Shown: piece after piece, positions 13,321 through 27,900 of the stretch
Layout: the number at the start of each line of letters is the position of its first letter
Numbering within the stretch: the stretch's first letter is position 1
Source of the DNA: Zeugodacus cucurbitae
Lineage: Eukaryota; Arthropoda; Insecta; Diptera; Tephritidae
DNA length: 64,000 nt
Direction: 5' to 3'
NCBI RefSeq assembly: GCF_028554725.1
Contig: NC_071671.1
Span: forward strand, 1,116,001-1,180,000
Notes under the pieces: model-generated
What the model saw: the letters and a program-made list of their open reading frames with translations, nothing else
Database searches by the model: none
What the model was told of the DNA's origin: nothing
Translations under genes and position numbers: made by a program

Positions 13321-14804
13321 CAACTCGTTTCGTTCTTTGAGCATTTAAGCGGTCGGAAGGAAATCCTTAATGCTAAGCATATAAAATTGGTTGTTTCTGA
13401 GATGTGAAGCCCTAATGCTTACCTGTTCGGAGTAATATTTTAATAAAAAATAATTTTGAAGAATGTGTTGGGTCTTTTCTAGCTACTGCATATTACAAAT
13501 GTGTTTAACTTTGTCTGCAAGCAGGGCTCGAGTAAAAAAATCGTGTATAAGAGTATAGTTCTACAGATTTGCCCAGCTTACAACGCCACATCACACAGAT
13601 AAGGATTTCAATGCAGATAAGACGCGCCAGAAATCTGCTATCTCCTTTGGTTCTCATGACGATTAGCATGGGAATGCTCGGCATGGGCATAAATCATGTA
13701 CTTTATACCGAGATAGATAACAACAACACGCATAAGAAACACAGTGATTATGAAGCGGCAATAACAAGCGCAGTAGACAACAACAAAAAGCGAAACGAGA
13801 AAATTGTAAATAAAGGATAACACTTGTATCGAATAAAAAAATTTGCGCTGACAAGCAAAGTAACACCTACAAAAGCCAAAAAACGCACACAAACATTCAT
13901 ACACACACACACGTACACTCATAGAGGCACATTGAAATGAGCGCAGGAGAATGTGTGGCGCGCAGGACACCTGTTAATGTTAATGCTAATGAAAATATGA
14001 ACCGAAATGAAATGAGTTGGCAATGCATGTGCACATACGAGTATGTCTGTGTGTATAAATAAACTGGCTAAATAATGTGGGAAAAAGGAGCGAAGGCACA
14101 AACAACACAATGCGCACGGAATGAACAGAGAGCCGTCAAGACATGCAAAATATTCCCAGGCAATACTGAAGAAATTAAATACGTTTGTATACATGCATGT
14201 ATGTAATGCATAAAAATGAAAATATATGATCAAAATGCGAACGGTTTAAGTGGTTGCATTCAATAGTTGAAGAATATTCCCACAGCCACTAGGGCAACGA
14301 CAGGTCCCGATGCATGCGTGTAGGTGTTTGCAAATCAAAAATATAACTGCATTCATACATGAAACGGTATTCCAATTTACGCTTATAAAACGGTGAATCC
14401 CAATATCAATCAAGCATCTCGTATTTCCATAGGTTGATGGTTGGGTGTGTGTGCGTAAGGAGCGCACACTTCCAGCGTGTGTACAGAGAGTGTGGAAGTG
14501 AAGGATTCCCTCGAAGTATAAATATACATATGTACATGAATAAAGTATGCAGATTTCGCTTGATAGCAAGATCCTTAGTGACATTATTTGACTGTTATGC
14601 ACTTCCGGTTGATTTATATCCACATATTCATTATAACGGTGATAAATCTCAAGTCAAGTCTATGACTATGTGTTGTTATAGCTGTTATTTTAAAGGGTTA
14701 TGTAATACTCATTCCTATATTAAAATCTAGTTTATTGTTAGCATTCACAGCTTACAAATACAAAGAGGTAGAACTCTATTTCAGCTCAAGAAGTTAAAAA
14801 AAAA
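13321..14804. other. Gene-poor stretch
   Basis: No recognised gene. There is a CA run at about 13900-13912. Frames of up to 125 codons on the minus strand (for example 14246-14623) show no domain, signal or compositional support. Confidence 0.55.
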
Positions 14805-15945
14805 CAATTAAGGAAGGGCTAAGGTCGGGTGTAACCGAACATTTTATACTCTCGCAATTTATTTATTTAACTTAATTAATATTATATAATACACAATTTG
14901 ACCCACATATTCGTCATATATATTGTAAACCCTAATATTAGGTTAGAAGCACCGAGGTCCTCATGTTCGAAATATGATGCCTTGACCGATTTCGGCAAAT
15001 TTTAGAATGGGGCTGCTACACTATTAACATAATATTTGTGCAAAGTTCTGCACCGATATCTTCACTAGTGCTTACTTAATATATTGTAAAGTAAACGATT
15101 CAGATTGTCTTCAAAGTTCTGGTATATAGGAAGTAGGCGTGGTTGTGAAGCGATTTGGCCTATTTTCACAACATATCATTGGGATGTAAGGAAACTATTA
15201 CAAACCAAGTTTCATTGAAATCGGTCGAGTAGATATGGTTTTTGACCCATAAGTGGGCCACGCCACGCCCATTTTCCATTTTGTAAAAAAATCTGAGTGC
15301 TGCTTTCATCTGCCATTTCTTATGTGAAATTTAGTGTTTCTGACGTTTTTCGTTAGTGAGTTAACCCACTTTTAGTAATTTTCAACCTAACTTTTGTATG
15401 GGAGGTGGGCGTGGTTATGATCCGATTTATTTCATTTTTGGACTGTATTAGGAAGTGGCTAAAAAAACGACTGCAGAAAGTTTGGTTTATATAGCTCTAT
15501 TGGATTGCGAGATATGTACCAAGAACTTAGTAGGGGACGGTGCCACGCCCACTTCCCCAAAAAAATTACATCCAAATGTGCCCCTTCATAGTGCGATCCT
15601 CCATACCAAATTTTATTTCCATAGCTTTGTTTATGGCTTAGTTATGGTACTTTATGTGTTTTCGGTTTTCGCCATTTTGTGGGCGTGGCAGTGGTCCGAT
15701 TTTGCAACCTTCCTATGGTGCCAAGAAAGAAGTGTGCCAAGTTTCATCAAGATATCTTAATTTTTACTCAAGTTACAGCTTGCACAGACGGACGGGCGGA
15801 CGGACAGACAGACATTCGGATTTGAACTCCACTCTTCACCCTGATCACTTTGGTATATGTATATAACCCTATATCTAACTCGTTTAGCTTTGGGTGTTAC
15901 AAACAACCGTTATGTGAACAACAACATTTGTTGCGAGAGTATAAA
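14805..15945 (+). mobile_element. Non-autonomous repeat element, copy 1
   Basis: About 1.1 kb. It begins with AAGGAAGGGCTAAGGTCGGG and TGTAACCGAACATTTTATAC and ends at TTGCGAGAGTATAAAA. The 16-mer TTTTATACTCTCGCAA at about 14842-14857 is the exact reverse complement of that end, so the inner ends form a perfect inverted pair. Internal hallmarks are the CAGACGGACGGGCGGACGG run at about 15784 and GTGGGCCACGCC-type blocks. No open frame looks like a transposase or polymerase. The same blocks recur, inverted, at 57007-58388, and a degraded copy lies at 30752-31232. It probably moves with proteins supplied elsewhere; the class is not determined. Confidence 0.75.
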
Positions 15946-18900
15946 AATAATGAAATTTTGTAATTATCTTGGAAATAGCTATAATGTAGAATCGGACCTG
16001 AAAGTTTTAACGGAATGACTAAAAGTTTATATATGTGATTTGCATTTTATCCTCAAGTTATGTGTTCTTTGGTGGAATCTATTGGTAATCCAGTATAACA
16101 ATACATTTTAAAATATTTCAAAAATGATTTTAATTATATTTTCACATTTTTGTTCATCACTGTTTTCTTAGAACAACTGCGTGCGATTAGAAAAATGAAT
16201 ATTGCCAAGCATTCTTTATTAATCATATGCTTGAAGAAACAACTGTTCGCCGATAATAATGTTTGTATATATAATGTAAAAATATGGAATTCTCGTTCAG
16301 TGCACTCATCTCAATGACTGAGTGAGCAGGGGAAACATACGCGTTCAGAATGAAATTGATTTTTACAGACACTTAGAAAGCCACAGAACAGCGCAAAGTC
16401 TGGCTTTAGTTTCTATGTTTCTATGTATATAATTTCTTGATACATATTTTATTTGCTTAATCTATTTAATTGTATTAAGAAGTAGTAAAAATTGCATTTG
16501 TAGTCATTTATTGAATTGGTCGCGTTAATTGTTGAGCTTTGATCAAAAGCTGTGTGTTGAGATCTATGAATGTAATGCATTGAATATTAGTCATTAGTCT
16601 CGCCGAAAACGCTTGCCGTCACATTTCACTTGTGAATGAGTGATTCTATTTTAAAACACCTTTTTCACTTGAAGTGTTTATATAGAATGACGCATTCATG
16701 ACTGTGCTTTAAATCATTTTTTTACTTAAATCGTCATTATAAATATATGTATTTTTATAAATATAGAAATCACCTCAATTCAATTGAACGAGTGTTTCAT
16801 TTCTAAGCCTTCGTATATTTTTTTCTGGAATATATGCGTACATATGAATGCATATTATATATTTATTTCTATTATCTATACGAGTATGTAATAGAAAACA
16901 GTCTGCTTTGCCATAATTACACTATATATTTGTTCATATGTAAGCTTGTGTTTGGTCCAATCTCCAACATCCACATGTGACAGTAAATCAGTTCACTCAA
17001 TTATGCTCAATCAACCAAAGAGCGACAGCTTGACTTTCGGCGTCGGCATGCAACAGCGCCTCATTTCCCTAGCTAACTAAGGTTTCTGTTGAAAACAGAC
17101 CACAAAGAACAGTTGTGGGACCACTCGCGACAGCCTTGGGAAAGTCCACGAGCAATTATTCATAATAATAATATTCAAACGCGAGCTCTGACACACTCAT
17201 ACATAGTACATCAACAACAAATATTAGGGGGACTGCTTGTGCTTTCGATTATTGAAAGTGTCAGAACTTCGTGATGTTTTGTGTAGAATGCAAGATTGCT
17301 GTACATAAAACACAGAAGATATATGTATTACAATGAGCGTAAATTAAATTTTTATTTAAAGTTTTTCAAATTCATAAATTTAATGAATATTTCTGCTGTA
17401 TGAAATCGCCGAAGATACAATTTCGTGGGAACATGCTCCGCGCTCTCGAAGCTTGACAGTACTGCAATAACGGCAGCTAGTTTAGCATCCCCACTATTTA
17501 CCGTTACTACGGTACATATGCAGATACTTGTGACTGTATGTGGAGCGCTCCACAAATTGACTTATGAATGAATTCATTGTCGCATTCGCACCCAACGCTT
17601 TCTGTGTTTAGTGGGTTTGTTCTATTTTTTACTGCTAAAAAAACGTGTGCTTACAAGCAATCTAATGCTTCTGCTTGTTTTATGTGAAAATGTATGCTAT
17701 GTTGTTATTGTTGTATTGCTATAAAAATGAGCAATTTATGCATGAAAACTGTGACAAGTGGTTCTTAGTTGCTCGTCAGCAGTTTCCCGACAATCGCACT
17801 CAACGTCAAACAGCCAATTGGTCACACCCACTTCCGCGCCCGCTTCGCTCTCTATTCGTTCCCTCCTGATGCTCTTGTGCTCTGCTGTATGTGTCACTGA
17901 CATACCGACTTTCCGTTGCAGCAGTCAATTCAGACTAATTCAGCGCAGTCAACTTGGCAGCTTCGTCGCCCTTTAGTCATGTATCTAAGTGTAAATTGTA
18001 AGAAAGTAGCTTTCTCCCCTCTAGTTTAGGCTGTGTTCGCACCCTTTTTCCACCGATTTGTTGGAACGTTGCCAATTATTGGCAGAAAATTCGTTTTGTT
18101 TGACGGTGAAGTGGTTTTAGTGATCTCGTATCAATGAGAAATGGAAATCAAGTATCAATTAAGTGGCGGATGGGGTTTGCGCCTATTGATTTCGTGTGAT
18201 GTGTCATAAATAGAGCGCTTTTTGTCGGGGTGTGGTAGAGATTTTATATAAAAAGACTCTCTGGTATGAAAATCGAAATAAAAACTCGAAAGCTGCAAGA
18301 GAAGGGGCAAATTAGTGTTATCTTTAGAATAACTGCCTCAAAAGTTCTTGATCGAATTAAAAAGCATAAGTGATAATAAAAGAAGTCAATAGAGAACATA
18401 AGAATTGATTATTAAAGAACATTTGAGAGAACTATTGAAGGACGTCTAGGGGTTTAAGTAGATCCTCAATCTCTGAAGCTTTGTTTGTGATAAAATATTT
18501 TATTATTTTAGCTTATCTGAGGTTATGTCTCATACTAAATACTTTGCAAACTGAGCACAATAACAATTTCAAATGTTCCATATAAGAACCTTCCTCTGCT
18601 CCTTCTCGAACACTTCATGTTGCACACCATCACCATGGCAATTACTTTATGCCCAGAGACTAATCGAAATGCTGTCCACAAATTGTTGGTTAACAGCAAA
18701 ACTAAAGTGATCAGTCTCAGTGTTGAAACTTCTCCGAAGCTGCACTGTCGGATGTCCATTTTGATGCGCCGATATATGTGTACCTTTCCACAAACATCAG
18801 CAGGAAGTCTACATATCGTTAGCGAAGTTGTGTGAGTCCAAGGTGCTAAGTTGACTAAGTTGCGAGCGATCTGTTGTCAGATCGGCGCAGCACGACAGCG

Positions 18901-21900
18901 TCCAACTTGAAGAGATGTTTCACAAACAGATTTCCGCGAATGAAAGCCACCTAACAGCGAGAGGCTGTTATGCTTTTCTTCGCTGAGGTAAAGGCATATT
19001 ATCGCAGTCGATTGAGACGACACGGATCGACCTCCGCGCAAACACTGGACGGTGGACCAGTTTAACACAATGGTACTAATTGGTGTTTTAGGTTTATTGA
19101 GAGTTGTTGTTGTGTCGTTTGTCATGTGTTGTGTTGTCTTCGTTTGAGAAAATGCGAAATTTTACGCGAATGCCGGCAGGAGGCCCCCGCCAACAAAACC
19201 AATAACTAAGTAGGAAAATGTGGAAGATTATAAAACCAACAAGCGCTATGGCTAACTGCCTGCCTTCGTGACCGTAAGCGGTAGTAGACCGCTGGTAGAA
19301 GATTCCGCGAAGCCGCGGTTGCGGGCAGGTAGTGTTTACGGAGTCCATAGCTGTGGCTAATGGCAGTGCCGATTGTTGAGCGTAACACACAAAAACGCCC
19401 TCGACAAGGATTTCGTAAACATTTTTAGTATTCTAAATTAATGTCAACCGAATGCGATAGCTAATGTGAGCAGCGATGTATGAGCCATTCAACATTTGTG
19501 AGCATATTGTTTTGTAATTTTTTCTTATTTTGGACAAGAATGACGGTAATCATTGTACATAATTTCGTATTTTCGTTTGTTTGTTGACGCATTTGGCGAA
19601 GTTGTTTTAAGAAGGTTGTCTTTTTATGCGGATTTTTGGAATATTTCTGAACATATTGTTTATATGAGCGTCTGTGTGCGGAGGAAAGGTCACGAAAAAT
19701 TCTATGCAAATGTGACAAAAATAAGTGCAATTAAAATTTAATACAAAAAGGCAAATCTTTTTGTGTTTTCGGCGAGTATAAAGAAGCATTCGGATTGAGG
19801 CAAGGACACTTGCAAACGGCATTTGGTTGAACTAACGCTGTTAATGATGGACTCATTTGTACGAAATTAATTCAAATATATTGTCAGCAGCAATTTTAAG
19901 TGCCGAAAAACATTTCGTGCTCTGGAAAACTAAGTACCGTTGTTAAGGACTTTAAGCGAGAGAAGTCAACAAAAAAATAATAATAACTGCACATTTCATT
20001 AGTTATTGGGGGAAAATAATGCAGCTGAACGCGTTCTATTTTCCTTGAGGAACAATGATGCTCCGATCAGATACAAGCGTTCATGTGAAACACACGTCAG
20101 ACGCATTCCTTCGGAGAGCTGATAAAGCAAATGCGCAGTTTCTAAGAATACACTATTTCACCGAACTATTTTGCTGATGAAATCAGCGAACCACCCCAAA
20201 GGTTGCTACCACCTCGCAAAACTTACTTGCTTACCAAATCCATTGCGCAATAACACGGCGCCACGGTCAGCAGCGCATGCGCCCTGCCAACTCCTCGCCG
20301 GCTTTCGAAATTCAAATTCCAACGCCTCGTCGTGAGCCAGCGCTGGCAAACAAAATGGCTGGAACGTGTCCTTGCGCACTTCAGTCGTCGTAACAAAAAC
20401 TTTCACACGCGTTCGCCGCCATTGGAAGCGCTCTCGCAGTAAACGCGGAAGCAGGGAAAGGCAATGCAGTGAAGCGTAAAAGGAAAGGAGGGAAATGTAT
20501 GCGCTGGCCCTTTGTTGTAGTGACACAAGATTGACTAGAAGTCTAGAAAACTTGCCATTCCTGCTTTTGATTGTTCTTAAGGGTACATACATCTGTATGA
20601 GGGGAAGTGTGTGCGCATGAGTTTGGGATTTCATGATATGAAAATTGTTTTGCGCATGAAAAGATTCTTGTGTATGAAACTATTTTTTATTTGCTTCAAC
20701 TTTCCCCTCACCGCTGACGTCTTATAATCGCACTCAGCAATTGTACAAGCAGCGTTTTTTATAATTATCGCAATCGAGAGTATCCAAGGGTGACTGCAGC
20801 ACGGCAACTCCTTGTGCTCAGCGAGTATTGCTATGCTTGATGGATTTCGACAGCTGTCGTGTAAAGAATCGCTCGGTCGACCCGCCTGCCGGTCGTTTGT
20901 TGGGCTGCTAAATGTTGTTGGGTAGTGAAATTGCCATTTTTATTACTTTGCAATCCTTTTGCTGCCTCAAAGAAAACTTCACTTTTTGCGCTGAAGGTGA
21001 GCAGTTGTATAAGGGTGTGTCGGTACATAAGAAATTAGAAGAAAACCCATAAAAAGTGATTGAACTTCAATACATTAAAGTTACGAGTTGGCGAAATGAC
21101 TACTCGTTAGTGATTTGGTTGCCAGCAAGAATGACAGAGACAAGATACGTCATAAATGAAACGAATTGTCAAATATTTATAGTAGTTGTAAACAATGGTT
21201 TCGCTCATGACGTCATGATTTATGCCCTCTTCTGTCAAAAGCACTCAAAAAGTAGCGGTACGAATCTATCATTCTTGGTTATCAGGTAGTATCTATTAAA
21301 TCTTACTGATTTCTATCATATTCGCCAGATGGCAGTACGTCTTTATGTGTCTACTTAAGCTGCATCTTGGTGTCGGTTGGGGTTTCTACATTGCCCTTGC
21401 AAGGTCGTTGGCTATTAAATACACATTTTTTCTCGAAGTCTTCAACCTTTTCTTTACGTTTACATCTATTTGATCTATTTCACATCACTATGAAGCCTCA
21501 AAGCAAAATAATTGTCATGCACGAATGCAGCATATAATAAAAAGACAAATTAAATTCGAGGATCTTTGCTCACAGAACCACCCCTTTTCGATTGCTCATT
21601 CCAACAGTGAAATCACAATTCGCACAAGCTGTGGATGAAACGTAGCTCGTTTGCCATTTCTGCGCATGCGCACAATAGAAAATACTACGAGATTTATGCA
21701 TGTAATAAAAATTTAAATTGTTTCAACCGCTATAACAACACATATGCTCATACTATAGTATATGCCTCGAATTATAATTTTTAATATGTCTATGTACAGT
21801 TATTCGATACATACGCCACAAATGATAGTGTGTTTCTACGGCACTCAGTAGTCACAAGCCAAGCGCACACCTGGTCACACGCAAAGAGTCTATAACTTTC

Positions 21901-24900
21901 ATGTGGATTTCTTTTATTTTACCCTCTTCAATTCCCTTAATTTTTATTACTTCTCCCTTGTTGCAAGAAACCCTCTTAATAGACGAGTGTGTACTGCTGT
22001 TTGTGGCATGATAAGATTCTACAGACAAACATGTATTCAAATAAGTGGTAAATATGCAAATGAGTCTAGTTTCTGCGCAATAAACTTGAGTGTGGTGTAT
22101 TAGAAGTATTAGGTTAGTCACCAAAGTGTTCAGCACTACTCGCCTGATAAGCAGGTTATTGCCTGGTGAAAATGAAATATCCTTGTCGAGATAGTAGACC
22201 CAATAAGAGAATATAAGAATAGTGATTTCTAGAAAGCTGTTGCAGGTTAGAATAATTAAAATGAAGTCTATATTAAAATTGAACTTTTCTTAAAATCAAT
22301 ACCTTCAACAGCATAAACTTGTAATCGCCAATAAATCCTTTTGGAAATCAATGGTGGTTTATAGAATTTCTTTAAGGACTATTTCTCGGATTATTCAGCG
22401 GATCGCCAACCTAATTATAGCTTGTAGAGAAGCTAGAGTTATAAGGATCCCCCAAAAGAATAATTTTTAAACAAGCGATTACAATGGAGCTCCTCTGATC
22501 ACATTTAATCGAAGCATGAATAAGTTCTGAAAGAATTTCTTCGAATTTTAGAGTTTTGGACCAGAGTCCACATTTATTTTTCACAAATCTAGTAAGGATT
22601 CAACATTCCAAATAAATTTCCATGATCTGATGCATCCATAAGGGGCCATTTAACAATAGTTTTGAGTTCTTTGGTGTGGTTGCATCTTAGACAGAGAATC
22701 ATAGTCTGCTTTTCGACCTGAAAAAACAAAAGATATCTAACCAAGCACAGCTTAAACCCACTCAACTTGTATTTTCTTTACTTATTTTGGCTAAAAAGGT
22801 GAAATTTTCCAAGAAGTGAAGACGGTTTGTGGCCGCAAAAAAAATAGGACATGAAATTAACAAAAAAATGTGCTAGAGCCTTTAGGGCTTTAGACCTTAT
22901 TTACCAGATATTTGTGCATGCCGCACTCGGTGTTGTCAACACAGCATGACAAGTGCATTTTCCCATGCGCATTTACTCCAATTTCTCAACAACGAACATT
23001 TCAAGGTACAGATATCCATAAATGCCGCTACAACGTGCGAACATAACCCAACAAACGTTCCTCTTCTTCTTCTTCTGTTTCTTCTGTATAAATAAATACA
23101 ATTTGACTTATTAGTCTGAGAGTCCTTTTGTTCCTTTCATTTGTGTGCGATCGTATTGATAACACCAATACCGCTATTGCGGCCGCCGAACCGAGCTCGA
23201 ACTCTCTCGGTCTACCTGTGCGAGCTGGCCAGTTAAGCCCAGCGCTGCGTGAGAATCTATTCCACTTGGCGTGTTTATGCATTTAATTTGATCCTTTTCG
23301 CCGTTGCTACATCCCTGCTTCGTGCACTTGTTTCGTGAGAATGCGAATGCGGGTGTGTGTGCTCATGTGTGTTTGTGAAAGGATATTGCGCTGCATTGGA
23401 ATGTGATAAATGAAAGAGAGCAATGAATATGTTCTCAAGTAGGCGCTACCATTTATTGATTCACAACGAATAAGATCGAGTGTGATAAACACAATAAAAA
23501 AGTGCACTGTCGGTGATGTGATGTGATGTGCAGTTGAACGCGACGGGAATCACTCTGATCCTTCCCACACAAACTTTGTGTGCGATGTGCTCTTTGGTCT
23601 TTAAAGTGAAGTTCACACGCACTTGTTCTATGCTGCATTTTTGCCTCGATTTGTTTGCGTTGCTGTTTCGTTGATCGAAATAATTCCGAGAAGTTTTTTG
23701 TTCGCAGGATAATAGGGATTATTATTGGTGGCTGTGAAAATAAAGAAATTGTGTCAAAACTATAATTGAGAATGCCTTTCAGCGCTTGTTTGTTTACACA
23801 GCGAGTGTATAATTAAATTAATTCTCCGCTTGAAGGCTGAGAAAATGTGTAATTTGTGGCATTTATTGAAGTCCTTGAAAACTAAATGTTGGGGAGTATC
23901 GATTTTAATGGCGTACATGGATGTATTTTATAGTATATCATACATTAAAATCTTTGTTGTAGCAAAAAAGGACGAAATTATACATTATCCTTGCGATATC
24001 CTTTTCGCATAAAATCGATATACGCAATTTTCTGTTGGAATTTCTATCTGAATTCCTCCTCACGAACCTGAATAATCACTCTTCGCTGCAAACTTAACCT
24101 GCGCAGCACAATCATCATACGGCATGTCCTTGAATCCTTCTCAACTGGCGGTGTGGCAACTCTTTGTCGCCACAGCTGCTTAACTGCCTGGTTTGCCAAA
24201 TCAATTCCTTTGGCACACAAGTATGTTTCCGCGAAATATATTACATTACCGAAGTGTCGCTAATTGCGCATATCCTTGAATATCCTGCGTAAGCTCAGCA
24301 ACATAAACATTGCATTACCACTTTTCAGCGTTCAGCATTCTGCGCGTATTGTGTCAGAAAGGCTGCAGAGTGACGAATTTGTAAAAGTTAAAATCTACGA
24401 TCCGGTTAATGAGCGAAAATCCTTGAACAGCAAAGGATTCTTAGGTCTCGTTTATGACCCAAGCATTGTGCAAACAAAGATGGTCAAAGTGATTATTTCC
24501 TCTTTGAGTTGTTGTTGTTGTTTGTGTGTATTGAATGCATTCGAATTCGTAGAAGCCGGAGCGTAAGGATGCGTCAAAGGATAATGCGGCAAAGTGTTGT
24601 AAGTCAGTTTGCTAGTTGCCGATGATTGCAGTGTTAACGGCAGTTAACGCGAATTTGCAAGAGATTTTGTTTGCCTGCCAAAGATCATGTTTTTCACGAG
24701 TTTTCACTCGTAAATGCCGTATTCGGCTAAGGATTTGTATGTAGATATGTATAAGTAAGCAGTTTTTGTTGAACTATTGCATAATACTCGCAATACGAAG
24801 GGTTTACAGTTATTTACCGTTAATTTATTATGCAATTCACGCCTTTTAGGATACACAAGGTTACGTAAATTTTGTTGAAGAAGTTAATTGCAAGTAAAAG

Positions 24901-27900
24901 AAGTTACGTAAGCATTTATTTTGTGAATTCTCCTCTTCGTGTGGAAAAAGGATGCTAATGGGTTCTGAGATTCGTTTCCAGTTATCTATCAGTTGAAAAA
25001 ACTGAAATTGCATAAACGGCGTACGTTCTAATGAACTCTGTTGTTTTGAGGAAAAAAGGATAATTGTGAAAAAACTCAAAGGAAATATTTTAGGATTGCG
25101 TAAGATGCGTACGCTTAAAGAATTCGCTGTGCTTATGGCCATAAAACGACTCAGATTTTCTCAGGAAGCGTCAATTTCATATTATGTAATGTTAAGGAGC
25201 AAATTGCTTGTCTTAATGGAAAGTATGCCTTTATAATTTAGAAAAATGACACAAAAGGATTCTATGATTTTCGGACAATTCCAAATTGTTTAAACAGGGC
25301 CGTCTTTGCTTTTGGTGTAAAAAATAGGAGTCATAACGAGAGATATTACAAAAATTATTCAAAGCTGACCTTAAATCGAAGCGTGATTACTCTGATGAAG
25401 AAAGCTATTTGGTTACAGCTCTCAATTAATTTTCAGATTCTATTAAGATCTCAATATCTACAAATATTACTATTATCTCCACAGTCCTGGCTCGGAACAT
25501 TCTTCCATTAAAGAGCTTTAAAAACCAGCTGAGAATCTTCTTATCTTAGTATCTTAGTTATAACGGAACAATGCAGTGAGCTTAAGTTGGTCTCTCTCTG
25601 GTGTTTTTAGTAGAAAGTTGGGTTATGTTCGCTGGCTCTAATAAAGAAAAAACTCTTCCCTACCACCCTTCAGAGAGATCTCTATATAGATATAGGAATA
25701 TTTAATTTATGAGAGAGATTCAACTAGTCTCTGATAGAAGATTGTATCCTCAAACTTTTCCGAAGGAGATCTGTGTAAATAAATGTAGTTACAATAGAAA
25801 AATAGTAAGAAATCTCTGCGAATGGTGATTAAAGAATTTTACAAGATTCTTGAGGGCGTCTTTTTATAATATTTTTTTTTTACCCTAAAAAGTGTTTTTT
25901 GATTATGGTTTTTCCAAGGAACACCTTTGCATTCGATAATCTCTTATTTAAGTATGTTTAAATGTACTTCCGAATTGGTACAGGTATTATAGAACAGGTA
26001 TTATAGAACAGGTAATCTACCAAGAAAAGTATCTTTCGAATGCAAATACATCTGTACTTACACGCTTACGTAAACATTGTAAAGTGTTTCACCAGCATAT
26101 TACCATAGCGTAGCAGCAAATCCCAGCTAAGCTGTTTGTTTACAAATAATCTTCGGCTTTCTTCTGCCACTGCATTTCGCACAGCCGTTAATTTGATATT
26201 TTCTCAGCGCTTACTTCGCTGCATATCCTTGCTCATGCACTTGTTTCGCGGTCTTCGGTCGATGCACTCGCTCAAACACACACACCCACGCACACATTCC
26301 GAGGCAAACCGACTGAGTTTTGTGTATTCCTCGCTGAGGGTGGGCATAGCGGCAGCAAAGAACTCGTATTTTTTACCTTTCTTATTTCAATGCGGCCTCT
26401 TGTGGATTCCCACAGTGTGAAATACAGTTTCTCCTCTACTTCTTGTACTTCCTTTCGCTCGCTTGCAGATTCTTTTCATCCAATATTATTGTCTTCTAGC
26501 GTCAATGTGTGCGTGAGCCGCTGGAAAAGGGGGCTGTGGTGGTTTCTGGCTGCACGGCTTTTTGCATTTGCATTGTTTGCTTTTGCTGTGCAATTTGTTG
26601 CTGCACCGGAAGGAAATTTCATGCGGTTTCACTGGGAAACGCATATTGTTTCGCATGCGGAACTGTTTTTTGCCGTTGCATTTCCACTTGCTTCCCATAG
26701 TTGGACCCAAAAGGGTATTTGTTTGATTAGATAAATGTGACAATTTGCGTTTTGTTTTTCTAAAGCGGAATGCAGGGAACAGGTTCAATTGTTGATTGTG
26801 TGGGAGTTTCGGTACACACTTTTGTGAGTTCTTTGAATGAGTTCAAGGTGAGATGTTACGAGAGATTTTACACCGTATGAGTGGAGGGTGTGGGAACCAT
26901 GAGATTTGTATGGAAAACAATTTGCAAAGATAATTGTTTTATTTTAAAATAACATTACACGTTCTTAAACAGATTGGTTGTATTCAAAATGTAATAATTT
27001 TAATGTATTTCTAATGAAAACATACAATTATTTGTTGCTGAATGAAAATAAGGAAAGCTGGGAAAATTCAAATAAGTGGAATGTCTAGTAGTTATTAAAA
27101 AATATAGCGCTATCAAAAATACAGCGAGATCTGTAAATAAAAGTAGAGTGAAAGTTGTAGCAAAATTGGCAAAGCTTCAAGCAACAAGCTTTCATAGTAA
27201 CAAATGAAGTGAAAGCACATGTGCTTTTCAAAAGCTCAGGTCAAGCTCAACAACCTTATTTAGTGATTTTAAGCATAAACGAATAGTAGTCCCGAGAGAG
27301 TTGTAGCGTGCCACCACTCTCTTCAAGAGCTTTAAGCTTTTTCTGGAGAGGAGTTTTGTGAGGAAGTTACTGTATAAAAATACAGATATATAAATTTAGA
27401 TAATTTTACAGACAATAAAAACGGATTCGAATCATGAGAAAGGATGCGAATGATGATATGAAATGGGTCAGTTGGGCTCCCACGCATTTCAATAGCGCTA
27501 TGTAAATACTTACAAATACGTAAATAATGTGGGATAATGTTAGAAAATCGTAATTGGATACGCACAAATAAAGGCGAATACACTTGAAATCACTACTTTC
27601 AAGGACAGCAAAACATGGCTCGCCACTTAAGGTGCTCCTATGTAGGCATACAGGCAATCAGGTAGTGGTCATAGTATAATCTATAAGGAATTCAAGTACT
27701 TTTTTCTCTATAAATATATATGTACATATGTACATGTAAGGATCAAATTGTACGCACATATGCATGGAATCCTTTGTGCAACTAAATAGGAATGCAATAG
27801 CCTTGAATATTCTGGCTGCCTTGCATTTTTTTGTGTGGTTGGTTTGTGCACAGCGTTAATTGGATCTGCTGTGATTTGAAATCGCCGCTGCTCGAGTTGC

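Noticed and set aside
15455..15866. Plus frames inside the repeat element at 14.8-15.9 kb
   Set aside because: The homologous element at 57 kb does not conserve the frames; they are translations of the non-coding repeat.
24264..24566. 100-codon plus frame
   Set aside because: No ATG at its head, no domain and no splice partners; the end reads through a TTG run.
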